Origin: Brevibacterium iodinum ATCC 49514
GTDB taxonomy: Bacteria; Actinomycetota; Actinomycetes; Actinomycetales; Brevibacteriaceae
Assembly (NCBI RefSeq): GCF_900169265.1
Contig: NZ_FXYX01000014.1
Span: forward strand, 29,712 to 93,711
Direction of reading: 5' to 3'
Length of the DNA stretch: 64,000 nucleotides
Shown: in pieces, positions 16,547-26,113 of the stretch
Layout: the number at the start of each line of letters is the position of its first letter
Numbering within the stretch: the first letter of the stretch is position 1
Notes under the pieces: generated by a model
What the model was told of the DNA's origin: nothing
Databases searched by the model: none
Seen by the model: only the letters and a program-made list of their open reading frames with translations
Position numbers and translations under genes: made by a program

Positions 16547-17964
16547 TCAGGCCACGGTCGCCTCGGCGGTGGCCCGGTTCTCGGGGGCCGCCTCGGCGAG
16601 GGTGCGGTTGTCGGGGTCGATCTCGGTGACCCGGCGGACGAGCGGGCGGGTGACCTGCAGCCCCAGCCATACCATCGCAACCCCGGCCACGAGGACGGCG
16701 GCGACGGTTCCGATGGTGAAGGGATCGCCGAGCTCGCTCACCGAAGCCATGAGCCAGGCGAGGATTCCGCCGAGGAACAGGGAGACGACGGTGACCAGCA
16801 GGATCGGCGACATCACGGAGTTGACGGTCACCCGGTGCATCATCTGCTGGGTCATCCCGGCGGCGTGGAGCTCGCGGTATGTCTGAGCCCGGTCGAGGAT
16901 GTCAGCGGCTTGGTTGATCGTGGCCGAGACGATGACGAGGACGAAGGCGATGACCAGGGTGAGGATGAGCCCGGTGAAGATATCGTCGCCGAGGTGGACG
17001 TACGGACCCATGACCGCGCGGTCCTCGGCGGAGAAGTCCTCCTGACCGCTGCGCATCATCGCCGTACCCGCCCCGCCGACGACGGCGATGAAGGTGATCA
17101 TCGCCAGCCCGGCGACCCGGCGCCAGTACTGTCCGGGGGCGTCGGCGATCATTCCTGCCGCCATCACCGAGGCGGGACCGCGGGCGATTCTGCCGGCGAT
17201 GCCGGCGTGGACGCGGATGCACAGGACGCCGAGGACGCTGATGAGCAGGAGGGTGATGCCGATCGTGGCGATGCTGTACATGATCGTCACCGCCATAGGC
17301 AGCTCCAGCTGGGTGGAGACGTAGGTCGCGATGGCCACGATGAGGATGAGCACGATGGCCGTGATCACGCGGGCCAGGGGGAATCTCCGTGGCAGCGACC
17401 GGGTGCGCACGCCCAGCGGGGAGACCTGGATCTTGCGCAGGCCGATGAGCGAGGCGATCAGGCAGACCGCCAGGAGGCCCACGATGACCGCGGCGAGCAG
17501 CCAGACCGGCATGAGCAGTGCCTGGTAGCCCAGGGGTTCGCCGACGAACGTGATGAAGCTCAGCGGCCAGGCGACCAGCAGGTAGCCGCCGATTCCGGCA
17601 AGGATGCCCAGCGAGGCGGGGATGAAGGGTTCTGCGACGGCGATGAGGCGGATCGTGCCGCGTTGCGCCCCGAGCAGGGACAGGGTCGAGAGTCGTTCGT
17701 CCTGACGGCGGGCGCTCAATTTCGCCGAGGCGATCCCGAGGCTGGTCGCGGGCACGATGAGGAAGACCGTGGCGAGGACGGCAAGGAGCTGGTACAACTC
17801 GGCCACCTCGGCGTATCCGGAGACCTCGGGGCGGTCGATGAATGCCCAGGCGCCGGCGGCCACGGTGAGGAAGATCGTCGAGCAGGAGAAGAAGGCGATT
17901 CCGACGAGGCGCGACGTGGTCGAGGTCAGGGACCGTTCGGACAGGAGGATGGGAAGGATATTCA

Positions 17965-17968
<4 letters not shown>
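16547..17968 (-). CDS. ABC transporter permease, FtsX-like (copy 1)
   Basis: 473 aa, about ten membrane helices. Starts within the ATPase stop codon region (overlap at 17965-17968), so it is coupled to it, and ends 11 bp before its paralog. It shares LSARRQDERLSTLSLLGAQRG (key SARRQDERLS), VSPLGVRTRSL and TINQAADILDRAQTYREL with that paralog. The pair arose by tandem duplication and has diverged widely outside these motifs. Exporters of this kind in Gram-positives often confer resistance to cell-wall-active peptides; no sensor kinase gene is adjacent, so the inducing signal is unknown. Confidence 0.85.
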
Positions 17969-18720
<752 letters not shown>

Positions 18721-18979
18721 GCCTCCATGTTTTCGCCCAACGGGCCTTGGCACTATGCAGTCAGCCCGTCAGCCGGTGCGGGATTTCCCAACCTCCGTTG
18801 ACGGAAAACCGAGTTCAGGGCACCGTGCTTGACAGTCTTCTGATAACACGACATCGACATGCGAGATCCGGGCTGGCTGCCCGTGGTCCCGCCCGAGCAG
18901 CCGAACAGGTCTACTCCTTCGACGTCTGGATCGTCTCCGCCGCAGAGGACCGGGCAACCTCGGTGCGGGTCTGCCGATC

Positions 18980-20296
18980 TCACCCAGGCAGCAACACGAT
19001 GACGGTGTGGATCACGAGGCCGACCAGCGCGCCGATGACGGTGCCGTTGATGCGGATGTACTGGAGGTCGCGCCCGACGTAGAGCTCGATGCGCTCGGCG
19101 GCTTCCTTCGCGTCCCAGCGCTCGATGGTGTCGGAGATGACGCTGGCGATCTCGGGGCCGAAACTCTCGGCCAGATCACCGGCGGTGGTGGCGATCCGGT
19201 CGTCGATGCGGCGGGAGAATTCCGAGTCCGCCTGCAGTCGGTCGGCGAATTCGCCGATGAGCTGCCAGATGCGGGCGCGGACTTCGCCGCCTTCGTCGAT
19301 GATGGCCTCGCGCAGCAGCTGTTTGAGCGAACTCCAGATCTCGAGGACGGAGTCGACGACGCCCTCCTGGCTGAGCAGGTCGTTGAAGATCTCTTCGGCC
19401 CGCTGGGACAGGGATGAGTCGGATTCGAGGTCGTCGGAGAGGTCGACGAGCCACGCGTCCAGCGCCTGTCGAGCCTTATGGTATTCGTTGTCGCGGACGT
19501 CGGCGACCCAGCCGAGCACTTCGCGCTGCAGTCGGTTGGCCAGCTGTTCGTTGACGAAATCAGGGACCCAGGACGGTGCCCGATTGTGGACGATCTCATC
19601 GATGACCTGCGGATTGTCACCCAGCCAGCTGTAGGCCTCCGCGACGATGAGGTCGACGAGTCTGTGGTGGGCACCGTCGAGCACGATCTGGCGCAGCAGC
19701 TGCGCGAGCACCGGTGTCTTTCGGGTGGCCACGAGCCGTGGAATGATCACGTTCCTGGTCAGCGCCTTGATGGAGTCATCATCGATACGCGCGAGCACAT
19801 ATTCGAGCCCTCCTGCGGCACGGTCGACGACGATATCTCGGTTGGCGGGCTTGGCCAGCCAATTTCCGGCTCGATGGGAGATCTCGGCGGATCGGATCTT
19901 CGTCGACACCGCCTCGGCGTGGAGGAAGTTCGCGGCGACGAAGGCCGACAGACTCGCTCCGAGGGTGTCCTTCTTGCGCGGGATGATCGCGGTGTGCGGA
20001 ATCGGCAGCCCGAGTGGGTGGCGGAAGAGCGCGGTGACGGCGAACCAGTCGGCGATAGCGCCGATCATCGCGGCCTCCGAGGCGCGGGAGACGAACCCCC
20101 AGACGGCGGTGTTGTCGGTGAAGAGGTGGGTGGAGAGGAAGATGAGCGTGGCGAGGATGAGCAGCGAGAGCGCGAGCGTGCGCATCTTCTTCAGCCCGCG
20201 AGCGCGCTCTTGATCCTCCGGCGTGAGCTCGGCCGGCCCGCCGTTTCCGCTGCCGGCGCCGAAGCGCGGTACGGATGGTGTCTTCTCGATCGACAT
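18980..20296 (-). CDS. DUF445 family membrane-associated protein
   Basis: 438 aa from ATG 20296, chosen because AGGGGGTAACG precedes it; the longer frame upstream is not coding-like. One helix near the N-terminus (TLALSLLILATLIFLSTHLF), a second region at EAAMIGAIADWFAVTALFRHPLG with the conserved IGAIADWFAV signature, a long helical domain, and a C-terminal hydrophobic helix (TVIGALVGLVIHTVIVLL). DUF445 proteins (YjiN in E. coli) have no assigned reaction. It has its own transcript. Confidence 0.85.
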   Translation of the reverse strand: MSIEKTPSVPRFGAGSGNGGPAELTPEDQERARGLKKMRTLALSLLILATLIFLSTHLFTDNTAVWGFVSRASEAAMIGAIADWFAVTALFRHPLGLPIPHTAIIPRKKDTLGASLSAFVAANFLHAEAVSTKIRSAEISHRAGNWLAKPANRDIVVDRAAGGLEYVLARIDDDSIKALTRNVIIPRLVATRKTPVLAQLLRQIVLDGAHHRLVDLIVAEAYSWLGDNPQVIDEIVHNRAPSWVPDFVNEQLANRLQREVLGWVADVRDNEYHKARQALDAWLVDLSDDLESDSSLSQRAEEIFNDLLSQEGVVDSVLEIWSSLKQLLREAIIDEGGEVRARIWQLIGEFADRLQADSEFSRRIDDRIATTAGDLAESFGPEIASVISDTIERWDAKEAAERIELYVGRDLQYIRINGTVIGALVGLVIHTVIVLLPG

Positions 20297-20559
20297 CGTT
20301 ACCCCCTGCTCCACGACTTTAGCGAAACCCTGCGGCTCCACACGCATCCGCAGGCGGGTTCGCACCTGGAAATTCCGCGGAGAGCCCCGCCGCTCGGGCC
20401 GCACTATCGCCCGCGAGCGTTCCTCACCGTTGCTCTTACTTCCTCGCGCTGCCCGCTATCCGCCCCGTCGCTCTCGTATCTCACCGGTGCACCGAGTGGA
20501 GATGCCACGACTCATGAGGGATGAACCTTTCGACCAGGTACTCGAGCTAGGATTCGACC

Positions 20560-21000
20560 ATGATCCGCCCGCTGAACGCCCGAGAAGCCAGCGTCGCGCT
20601 GCGCATGATCCGCTCGGCGACGCCGTCCCCCGACGAAGCAGATTATACCGACTTCACTCCTGAGCAGCGGCAGGGTTGGGATCCACCCGAGCCCATCTCG
20701 AACGAACAGCGTCAGATCTGGGAATGCCGCCTCGGCGAAGTTATGGTCACCAGCCGGTGCGACTGTGGAACCTGTCCAAGCATCGGAATGCGCCCTCAGA
20801 ATCGCCTCGACGATGAGCACCGCAATGATCAGGGCGGAGACGGGGACTGGTCGGATCGCACCGTCCTCACAGCCGGTTCACCAGGGGCGATGCTGCTGCT
20901 CTTCATTGACGACCACTATCCCAGCTATCTCGAGTTGGCGCCGATCGACGAGGATCAGAGTTTCACGGATTTCCCCGAACCGGAGACGGTCTCCATCTGA
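20560..21000 (+). CDS. Hypothetical protein with a CxCGxC motif
   Basis: 146 aa, acidic, no membrane segment. I do not recognise a named family. The centre has CDCGTCPSIGM (Cys at about residues 67, 69 and 72), which could bind a metal, and the end is acidic (LLLFIDDHYPSYLELAPIDEDQ). The reading frame has normal high-GC third positions, supporting a real gene. It starts with ATG 20560 after a purine-rich CTAGGATTCGACC spacer and faces away from DUF445. Confidence 0.6.
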   Translation: MIRPLNAREASVALRMIRSATPSPDEADYTDFTPEQRQGWDPPEPISNEQRQIWECRLGEVMVTSRCDCGTCPSIGMRPQNRLDDEHRNDQGGDGDWSDRTVLTAGSPGAMLLLFIDDHYPSYLELAPIDEDQSFTDFPEPETVSI

Positions 21001-21022
21001 TCTGATCCGGTACGGATGGATT

Positions 21023-21046
21023 TCCATCCCCTCGCCGAGGCGGCCC
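21023..21046. repeat. 24 bp sequence shared with 26225-26248
   Basis: TCCATCCCCTCGCCGAGGCG followed by GCCC is identical at 21023-21046 (intergenic) and 26225-26248 (3' part of a membrane-protein gene). Both contain CGCCGAGGCGG, an 11-mer met at least 17 times in the window. Confidence 0.7.
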
Positions 21047-21076
21047 TGCCCGAGCGCGAAACGTTAGGCTTCGTGG

Positions 21077-21815
21077 ATGGAGTACTTCGAGAATCGTGAA
21101 CGTGCTGAATCCTTCGGCGAGGTCGCCCAGGAGTACGACGCCTTCCGACCGAAGTACCCTGCCGCGCTCATCACAGCGATCATGCAAGCGGCCAGGGCGA
21201 GCGCCGACTCCCAAACGGATGCCTCACCGCCGTCCACCGGCGACCGAACCTCGGGTGCTCCGCGCATCCTCGATGTCGGCTCCGGTACCGGAATTCTCGC
21301 GTCCCAGCTCCGGTCAGTCCTTCCACTGGGTCGATCCTCTGGTTGCTCTGCCGAAAGTTCGCACGGTGCTCCGCCCCGGTGGAATTCTGGCTCTGGCCTG
21401 GAACGATATCGAACCCATCAGCGAACTGAAGACCCGGCTCGATGCGGTCATCGCTCGCTTTCATTCCGACGGCAGGACCGCGAGTCTCGGTTCGAGAGCG
21501 AGCTGGGGCACCGAAGCGAGCCAAGAGGCGAGGGCAGGCAGCGGTACGACTGAACCCGCACTGACGGTCGAACCCGTCGAACATCCGGTGCTCACGCAAC
21601 TGCGGGGTGCCGGTTTCACATCGAATGAGACCACTTTCGTCGAGGACCTCCACTATTCGAAGCACGGTTGGTTGTCGATGGTCTTCACCTACTCGGCTCA
21701 GCTGACGATGGACCCGGTGAAGAGAGCGGTCATGCGCGAAGAGATGTCCGCCGAAATCCCCGACGACGGGCTCGCTGCGCGGAACGAGGCACTTCTCGTC
21801 CTCGCTGGGGCCTGA
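21077..21815 (+). pseudogene. Class I SAM methyltransferase, broken by internal deletion and frameshift
   Basis: The first frame (from ATG 21077) encodes a normal N-terminus, FGEVAQEYDAFRPKYP and the SAM motif ILDVGSGTGILASQL, until about 21318. The rest is in another frame: GQSFHWVDPLVALPKVRTVLRPGG and the C-terminal half, ending at 21815. The ~40 residues that normally link motif I to QSFHWVDP are missing. The two halves belong to the same family (Methyltransf_11/25, QSFHW type), so this is one gene with a deletion that also shifted the frame. Confidence 0.8.
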
Positions 21816-21948
21816 ATATGGGACGCTCATGGTTCAAAAGCTGCGCGCTCAAAGCTGAGCAGTGCCCACCCACTGGGCGGGTCCCACACGGCACGAGTCC
21901 GACCCGTAGAGTGAAGGCGTATGGTCACCGCTGTCCTGCACGGGGACC

Positions 21949-22003
21949 ACGTCCCCGCTGGGACCGCCACTCCGCGGAGACGTCCGACGTCCCCGCTGGG
22001 ACC
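21949..22003. repeat. 17 bp direct repeat upstream of the M20 deacylase gene
   Basis: ACGTCCCCGCTGGGACC occurs at 21949-21965 and 21987-22003. The first copy overlaps a small hairpin CGGGGAC-CAC-GTCCCCG. It lies 70-130 bp before the gene start and could be regulatory or a slippage scar. Confidence 0.55.
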
Positions 22004-22075
22004 ACCGCGGCCCTCCCGCAGACGCCGCGGTCTGACCGAACCGAGACCACCCGCATCCGAGAGTCAGGAGCAGTC

Positions 22076-23251
22076 GTGCAAGCGACACCCGCCGAAGCCA
22101 CCATCACCGAGATCACGAATCTCATCACCTTCGACACGACGAGCCGGGACACGAACCTCCCGCTCATCGACCACGTCGAAGCCCGCCTCCAGGCCACCGG
22201 CATCGAATCACGCCGGATCCCGAACCCGAAGGGCACGAAGGCGAACCTGCTCGCGACCATCCCCGCAGCCGACGGCACGACCAGTGGAGGCATCGTCCTG
22301 TCCGGGCATACCGACGTCGTCCCCGTCGACGGCCAGGACTGGTCCTCCGACCCGTTCACCCCCGAGATCCGCGACGGCAAGTACTTTGCCCGCGGCAGCG
22401 CCGACATGAAGTCCTTCATCGGCGTCATCCTCTCCCGCCTCGAAGCGCTCAAATCCGCGAAACTCCGCGAACCCATCCACCTCGCCTTCTCCTATGACGA
22501 GGAGATCGGCTGCGTGGGCGCCATCTCCCTCGTCGAGGCCATCACCGAGGAGGGCCTGGCGCCCCGCGGCTGCATCGTCGGCGAACCCTCGAGCATGCGG
22601 GCCATCCGCGGCCACAAATCGATGAACGTCTTCCGCGTCGACTTCCACGGCGTCGCCGCCCACTCCTCGCTCACCCCCGAGGGCGTCAATGCCATCGCCT
22701 ATGCCTCCGAATTCGTCGCCTTCGTCCACGCCGTCGCAGCCGAATTCCGCACCGAAGGGCCCTTCGACGAGGCCTATGTCGTGCCCTTCACCTCGGTCAC
22801 GGCGAACACGTTCAACGGCGGCATCGCCGTGAACACCATCCCCGCCGAGGCGACCGTCCAGTTCGAGTTCCGATCGCTCGGTTCCGTGGACCGCGCGGCC
22901 CTCATCGAACGCTTCCGCGCCGAAGCCGAACGCCTCGGTCGAGCCATGGCCGCCGAGAACGAGGCCGCCGGTGTCGACTTCACGATCGAAGCCGAAGCTC
23001 CCGGCTGCGAGACCCCGGCCGATGCGGACATCGTCTCGCTCGCCGCGAACTGGGGCGCTATCGCCACCGATGACAAGGTCACCTACGGCACCGAGGCGGG
23101 GCTGTTCTCCGAAGCCGGCATCCCGACCGTCGTCTGCGGCCCCGGAGACATCGCCCAGGCGCACGCTCCCGACGAGTTCATCGAGCTCGACCAGATCGCC
23201 GCCTGCGAGTCCTTCATCGACGCCCTCATCGCCGACCTCTCCGAGAGCTGA
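22076..23251 (+). CDS. argE: M20 peptidase, acetylornithine deacetylase type
   Basis: 391 aa from GTG 22076, which has CAGGAG 5 bp before it; the long upstream extension is unlikely to be translated. Zinc-site motifs: VLSGHTDVVPVDG, ARGSADMKSF, and the catalytic pair in SYDEEIGCVGA, followed by IVGEPSSM. The dimerisation domain has FHGVAAHSS. The 'YDEE.GC.GA' and 'GEP' pattern is that of ArgE, which removes acetate from N-acetylornithine in arginine synthesis. No other arg gene is near and actinobacteria mostly use ArgJ, so a related deacylase or degradative role is possible. Confidence 0.8.
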   Translation: MQATPAEATITEITNLITFDTTSRDTNLPLIDHVEARLQATGIESRRIPNPKGTKANLLATIPAADGTTSGGIVLSGHTDVVPVDGQDWSSDPFTPEIRDGKYFARGSADMKSFIGVILSRLEALKSAKLREPIHLAFSYDEEIGCVGAISLVEAITEEGLAPRGCIVGEPSSMRAIRGHKSMNVFRVDFHGVAAHSSLTPEGVNAIAYASEFVAFVHAVAAEFRTEGPFDEAYVVPFTSVTANTFNGGIAVNTIPAEATVQFEFRSLGSVDRAALIERFRAEAERLGRAMAAENEAAGVDFTIEAEAPGCETPADADIVSLAANWGAIATDDKVTYGTEAGLFSEAGIPTVVCGPGDIAQAHAPDEFIELDQIAACESFIDALIADLSES

Positions 23252-23311
23252 GGACGCGGATCCAGGGGCGTAGGCTGCACATAGGATCACAGACTCAGGC
23301 AGGGAGGAATC

Positions 23312-23530
23312 ATGGCAACCGAATTCTCGGTCGGTGACCACGTGGGCTGGAACTCCGAGGCAGGGCAGGTCTCCGGTCATATCACGAAGGTCCACACTGC
23401 CGACTTCGACTACAAGGGACACCGTCGCCGCGCCTCGGCAGAGGACCCGCAGTACGAGGTCAAGAGCGACAAGACCGATCACATCGCCGCCCACAAAGGC
23501 AGCGCTCTGCACCTCATCGACGACGAATGA
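23312..23530 (+). CDS. DUF2945 (HVA1-type Tudor-like) protein
   Basis: 72 aa. FSVGDHVGWNSEAGQVSGHITKV and DPQYEVKSDKTDHIAAHKGSALHL (key: VGDHVGWNSE, YEVKSDKTD, AAHKGSAL) define the short DUF2945 family, annotated as 'hypervirulence-associated protein TUDOR domain', function unknown. GGGAGG precedes the ATG. Its last bases overlap the start of the DUF488 gene (ATGA at 23527-23530), so both come from one mRNA with coupled translation. Confidence 0.85.
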   Translation: MATEFSVGDHVGWNSEAGQVSGHITKVHTADFDYKGHRRRASAEDPQYEVKSDKTDHIAAHKGSALHLIDDE

Positions 23531-24120
23531 CGGGACTGGACACGGCGAAATCCCCCGCCGCGTCGGCCGGCCCTGCGGACGCCGCTCTGCCGCGTCTGCT
23601 GACAGTCGGGCATTCGAATCGTGAACTGAATGAGTTCATCGAACTGCTCGCGGGTACCAGCAGCGAGGTGATCGTCGACGTCCGCAAGCTGCCTGGTTCG
23701 ACGAAGAACCCCTGGTTCAACGCCGACACCCTTGAGAGCGACCTCGCCGAAGTGGGGATCGAATTGCGACGCCTCGAGGGGCTGGCCGGTCGCCGACCGG
23801 TCAGCCGGACGGTGCCCTTCACCGTCAACGCATGGTGGCAGAACCGCAGCTTCCACAACTATGCCGACCACTGCCTCTCATCGGCATTCCGCACCGACCT
23901 CGAAACTCTCATCGGCTGGAGTACGGAGGCGCGCTGCGCGATCATGTGCTCGGAGGCCGTGTGGTGGCGGTGTCACCGGAGGATCATCGCCGATCAGCTG
24001 CTCGCCCGGGATCTCCCCGTCGCCCACATCCTCGGCGAAGGTCACATCGATCGGGCGAAGCTGAGCGAGGGTGCCCGGATCGAGGCGGACGGCACCCTCA
24101 CCTATCCCGCTGACAGCTGA
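23527..24120 (+). CDS. DUF488 domain protein
   Basis: 197 aa. LLTVGHSNRELNEFIELL opens the domain, followed by VDVRKLPGSTKNPWFN and the strongly conserved MCSEAVWWRCHRRIIADQL (key: CSE, CHR). The invariant Cys, Glu and His suggest a catalytic or nucleic-acid-related role, but no activity is established for the family. The first ~20 residues are a low-complexity extension; translation could start later. Coupled to the DUF2945 gene. Confidence 0.85.
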   Translation: MTGLDTAKSPAASAGPADAALPRLLTVGHSNRELNEFIELLAGTSSEVIVDVRKLPGSTKNPWFNADTLESDLAEVGIELRRLEGLAGRRPVSRTVPFTVNAWWQNRSFHNYADHCLSSAFRTDLETLIGWSTEARCAIMCSEAVWWRCHRRIIADQLLARDLPVAHILGEGHIDRAKLSEGARIEADGTLTYPADS

Positions 24121-24178
24121 CCCGGTCCGCGGCCCGAGTCCGCACCTCCTCCTGAAACACCCAACCGGTCGAAAAACA

Positions 24179-24212
24179 CCGAGGCGGCACCTGAACTCAG
24201 GTGCCGCCTCGG
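24179..24212. terminator. Bidirectional terminator between DUF488 and rplI
   Basis: Perfect 15 bp inverted repeat CCGAGGCGGCACCTG (24179-24193) and CAGGTGCCGCCTCGG (24198-24212) with loop AACT. It sits between convergent genes and has a short A-run on the left, giving a T-run for the minus-strand transcript. Confidence 0.85.
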
Positions 24213-24288
24213 CGGTGGTGTGGTGGGGCCGTTCAGACACTCACCACGTCCGAATCATCCGGACTGGGACGCCCGGACAAGGCCTTGA

Positions 24289-24747
24289 TCAGGCCTTGCC
24301 GATGACCTCGAACTTGATCTTCGCGGTGATCTCGTCGCCGACGCGCACAACAGCGTTGTAGCTGCCGGGGGTCTTGACGTGACCGGTCAGTGCGACCTGA
24401 CGGCGATCGAACTCGCGTCCGGTCGCGGTCTGCAGGGCCTCGGCCACGAGGGCAGGGGTGACGGCGCCGAAGAGGCGACCGTTCTTGCCGGCCTTCATGT
24501 CGATGCGAGCCGTGGTCGACTCGAGTTCGCCCTTGACCTTGATGGCTTCGTCGTGATCGGCGATCTGCTTGGCCTGACGGGCCTTGCGGAGAGACTCGAT
24601 GTGCTTCTCAGCGCCGGCGGACCAGGCCGAGGCCCAGCCACGAGGCAGAAGCAGGTTGCGTGCGTATCCGGCACGAACCTCGACGACGTCGCCGGCGGCA
24701 CCGAGGCCGTCGACTTCCTGGTTCAGAATCACTTTGCGGTTAGGCAT
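24289..24747 (-). CDS. rplI: 50S ribosomal protein L9
   Basis: 152 aa. VILNQEVDGLGAAGDVVEVRAGYARN is the L9 N-terminal RNA-binding signature (quoted key: GYARN), followed by the long connecting helix and the C-terminal domain ending AKIKFEVIGKA. It binds 23S rRNA near the L1 stalk. Last gene of the rpsF-ssb-rpsR-rplI unit, followed by the terminator at 24179. Confidence 0.97.
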   Translation of the reverse strand: MPNRKVILNQEVDGLGAAGDVVEVRAGYARNLLLPRGWASAWSAGAEKHIESLRKARQAKQIADHDEAIKVKGELESTTARIDMKAGKNGRLFGAVTPALVAEALQTATGREFDRRQVALTGHVKTPGSYNAVVRVGDEITAKIKFEVIGKA

Positions 24748-24763
24748 TATTCTTTCCCTCCGA

Positions 24764-25003
24764 TCAGCGAGCTGAGCTCGAGTAGGGCAGAAGTGCCATC
24801 TCGCGGGCGTTCTTGACGGCCTTTGCGATGACGCGCTGTTCCTGCACGGTCACACCGGTGACGCGACGTGCACGGATCTTGCCGCGGTCGGAAATGAACT
24901 TACGGAGCGTAGCGGTGTCCTTGTAGTGGATGTTCGCCGCTTCGCCCTTCTTGAGCGGATTAGCCTTCTTCTTGATAGGCTTCCGGACCTCTGGCTTTGC
25001 CAT
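24764..25003 (-). CDS. rpsR: 30S ribosomal protein S18
   Basis: 79 aa. Contains [19 protein letters not shown] and [31 protein letters not shown] (key: RRVTG, LPY). The zinc-binding Cys residues of C+ S18 forms are absent, so it is a C- variant. S18 pairs with S6, encoded in the same operon, on the 30S platform. Confidence 0.97.
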   Translation of the reverse strand: MAKPEVRKPIKKKANPLKKGEAANIHYKDTATLRKFISDRGKIRARRVTGVTVQEQRVIAKAVKNAREMALLPYSSSAR

Positions 25004-25050
25004 GAGTATCTCCTGTTAACGAATGTCTCGAAATGTCGTGAAGACGTGGA

Positions 25051-25680
25051 TCAGAACGGGGGTTCATCGGCGCCGGGATTGCCCCAGCCGCCGTTGCCGC
25101 TCTGCGGGTTCGATGATGCCCACGGGTCATTGGCGGGTGCGTTGTTGCCGCCCTGGCTGTAACCCTGGCGCTGGCCACCCTGCTGGCCGCCCTGCTGGGG
25201 ATTGTTGCCCCAACCGGAGGACTGCTGGTTGCCGAAGCCGCCCTGCTGGCCGCCTCCGCCCTGGCTGCCGCCACCGAAGTTGCCGCCGCCACCGCCGAAG
25301 TTTCCTCCGCCGCTGGGGTTGTTCTTCGAGACCTGTGCGGTGGCGCGCCGCAGGCTGGGGCCGACTTCGTCGACGTCCAGCTCCATGACCGTGCGCTTCT
25401 CGCCTTCCTTGGTCTCGAAGGACCGGGACTTCAGTCGGCCCTGAACGATGACCCGAGTGCCGCGCTGCAGAGATTCGGCGACGTTCTCTCCCATTTCACG
25501 CCACACCGAGCAGCGGAGGAAGAGAGTCTCTCCGTCCTTGAACTCGTTGGCCTGACGGTCGAAGATACGCGGCGTCGAGGCCACGGTGAAGTTTGCGACT
25601 GCCGCACCGTTCGGTGTGAAGCGCAGTTCGGGATCGCTGGTGAGGTTCCCGACGACCGTGATGACTGTTTCGCCTGCCAT
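25051..25680 (-). CDS. ssb: Single-stranded DNA-binding protein
   Basis: 209 aa. OB-fold in the first ~115 residues ([22 protein letters not shown]), then a Gly/Gln-rich linker with GGNFGGG and QQGGQQGG runs, and the acidic tip DEPPF that recruits replication and repair partners. The tetrameric protein coats single-stranded DNA at the fork. Co-transcribed with rpsF and rpsR, the usual bacterial arrangement. Confidence 0.97.
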   Translation of the reverse strand: MAGETVITVVGNLTSDPELRFTPNGAAVANFTVASTPRIFDRQANEFKDGETLFLRCSVWREMGENVAESLQRGTRVIVQGRLKSRSFETKEGEKRTVMELDVDEVGPSLRRATAQVSKNNPSGGGNFGGGGGNFGGGSQGGGGQQGGFGNQQSSGWGNNPQQGGQQGGQRQGYSQGGNNAPANDPWASSNPQSGNGGWGNPGADEPPF

Positions 25681-25714
25681 TGAATCTCCTAGAAGCGAGG
25701 TAGCTTAAGATGCC

Positions 25715-26005
25715 TTACTTGGCGTCCGGGCGGAGGATCTTCGTACGCAGAACGGACTCGTTAAGCCCGAGCTGACGATCGAGTTCCTTGGTCGTTGCAG
25801 GCTCGGCGTGGAAATCAACCACGACGTAGTAGCCTTCGGACTTCTTCTGGATCTCGTACGCGAAGCGACGACGTCCCCAGATATCCACGTTGTCGACGGT
25901 GCCGTTCTCAGCCGGGACAACCTTGATCAGGTTGTTCACGGTGTCAGCCAGCGTCCGCTCTTCGAGGTCGTTATCAAGAATGAGCATGAGCTCGTACTTA
26001 CGCAT
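25715..26005 (-). CDS. rpsF: 30S ribosomal protein S6
   Basis: 96 aa. [16 protein letters not shown] opening and [23 protein letters not shown] core (key: [12 protein letters not shown]). A strong GGAGGTGG ribosome site lies 7 bp before the ATG. It is the first gene of the S6 operon; the S6-S18 complex may feed back on the leader described at 26034. Confidence 0.97.
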   Translation of the reverse strand: MRKYELMLILDNDLEERTLADTVNNLIKVVPAENGTVDNVDIWGRRRFAYEIQKKSEGYYVVVDFHAEPATTKELDRQLGLNESVLRTKILRPDAK

Positions 26006-26033
26006 ATGTCACCCACCTCCTCTGGTCTTTGCG

Positions 26034-26052
26034 GCCATGGTCGGTCCATGGC
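26034..26052 (-). promoter_or_regulatory. Leader hairpin with CCG loop, possible S6:S18 autoregulation site
   Basis: On the minus strand GCCATGG-ACCGA-CCATGGC forms a 7 bp stem with loop ACCGA, about 29 nt upstream of the rpsF start codon. Leaders of rpsF operons in many bacteria carry a hairpin with a conserved CCG that the S6:S18 pair binds. The simple stem-loop here is not an exact fit to that motif as I remember it. Confidence 0.35.
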
Positions 26053-26113
26053 AGGAGGGTATATGCTGCCCGCTCCCGGTCCCGTGCTGGTCACGAAATG
26101 AGAACAGACCTCA

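Noticed and set aside
21668..22075. N-terminal extension of the M20 deacylase to 21668
   Set aside because: It overlaps the methyltransferase remnant, has Arg/Pro/Thr-rich non-coding composition, and a ribosome site marks GTG 22076.
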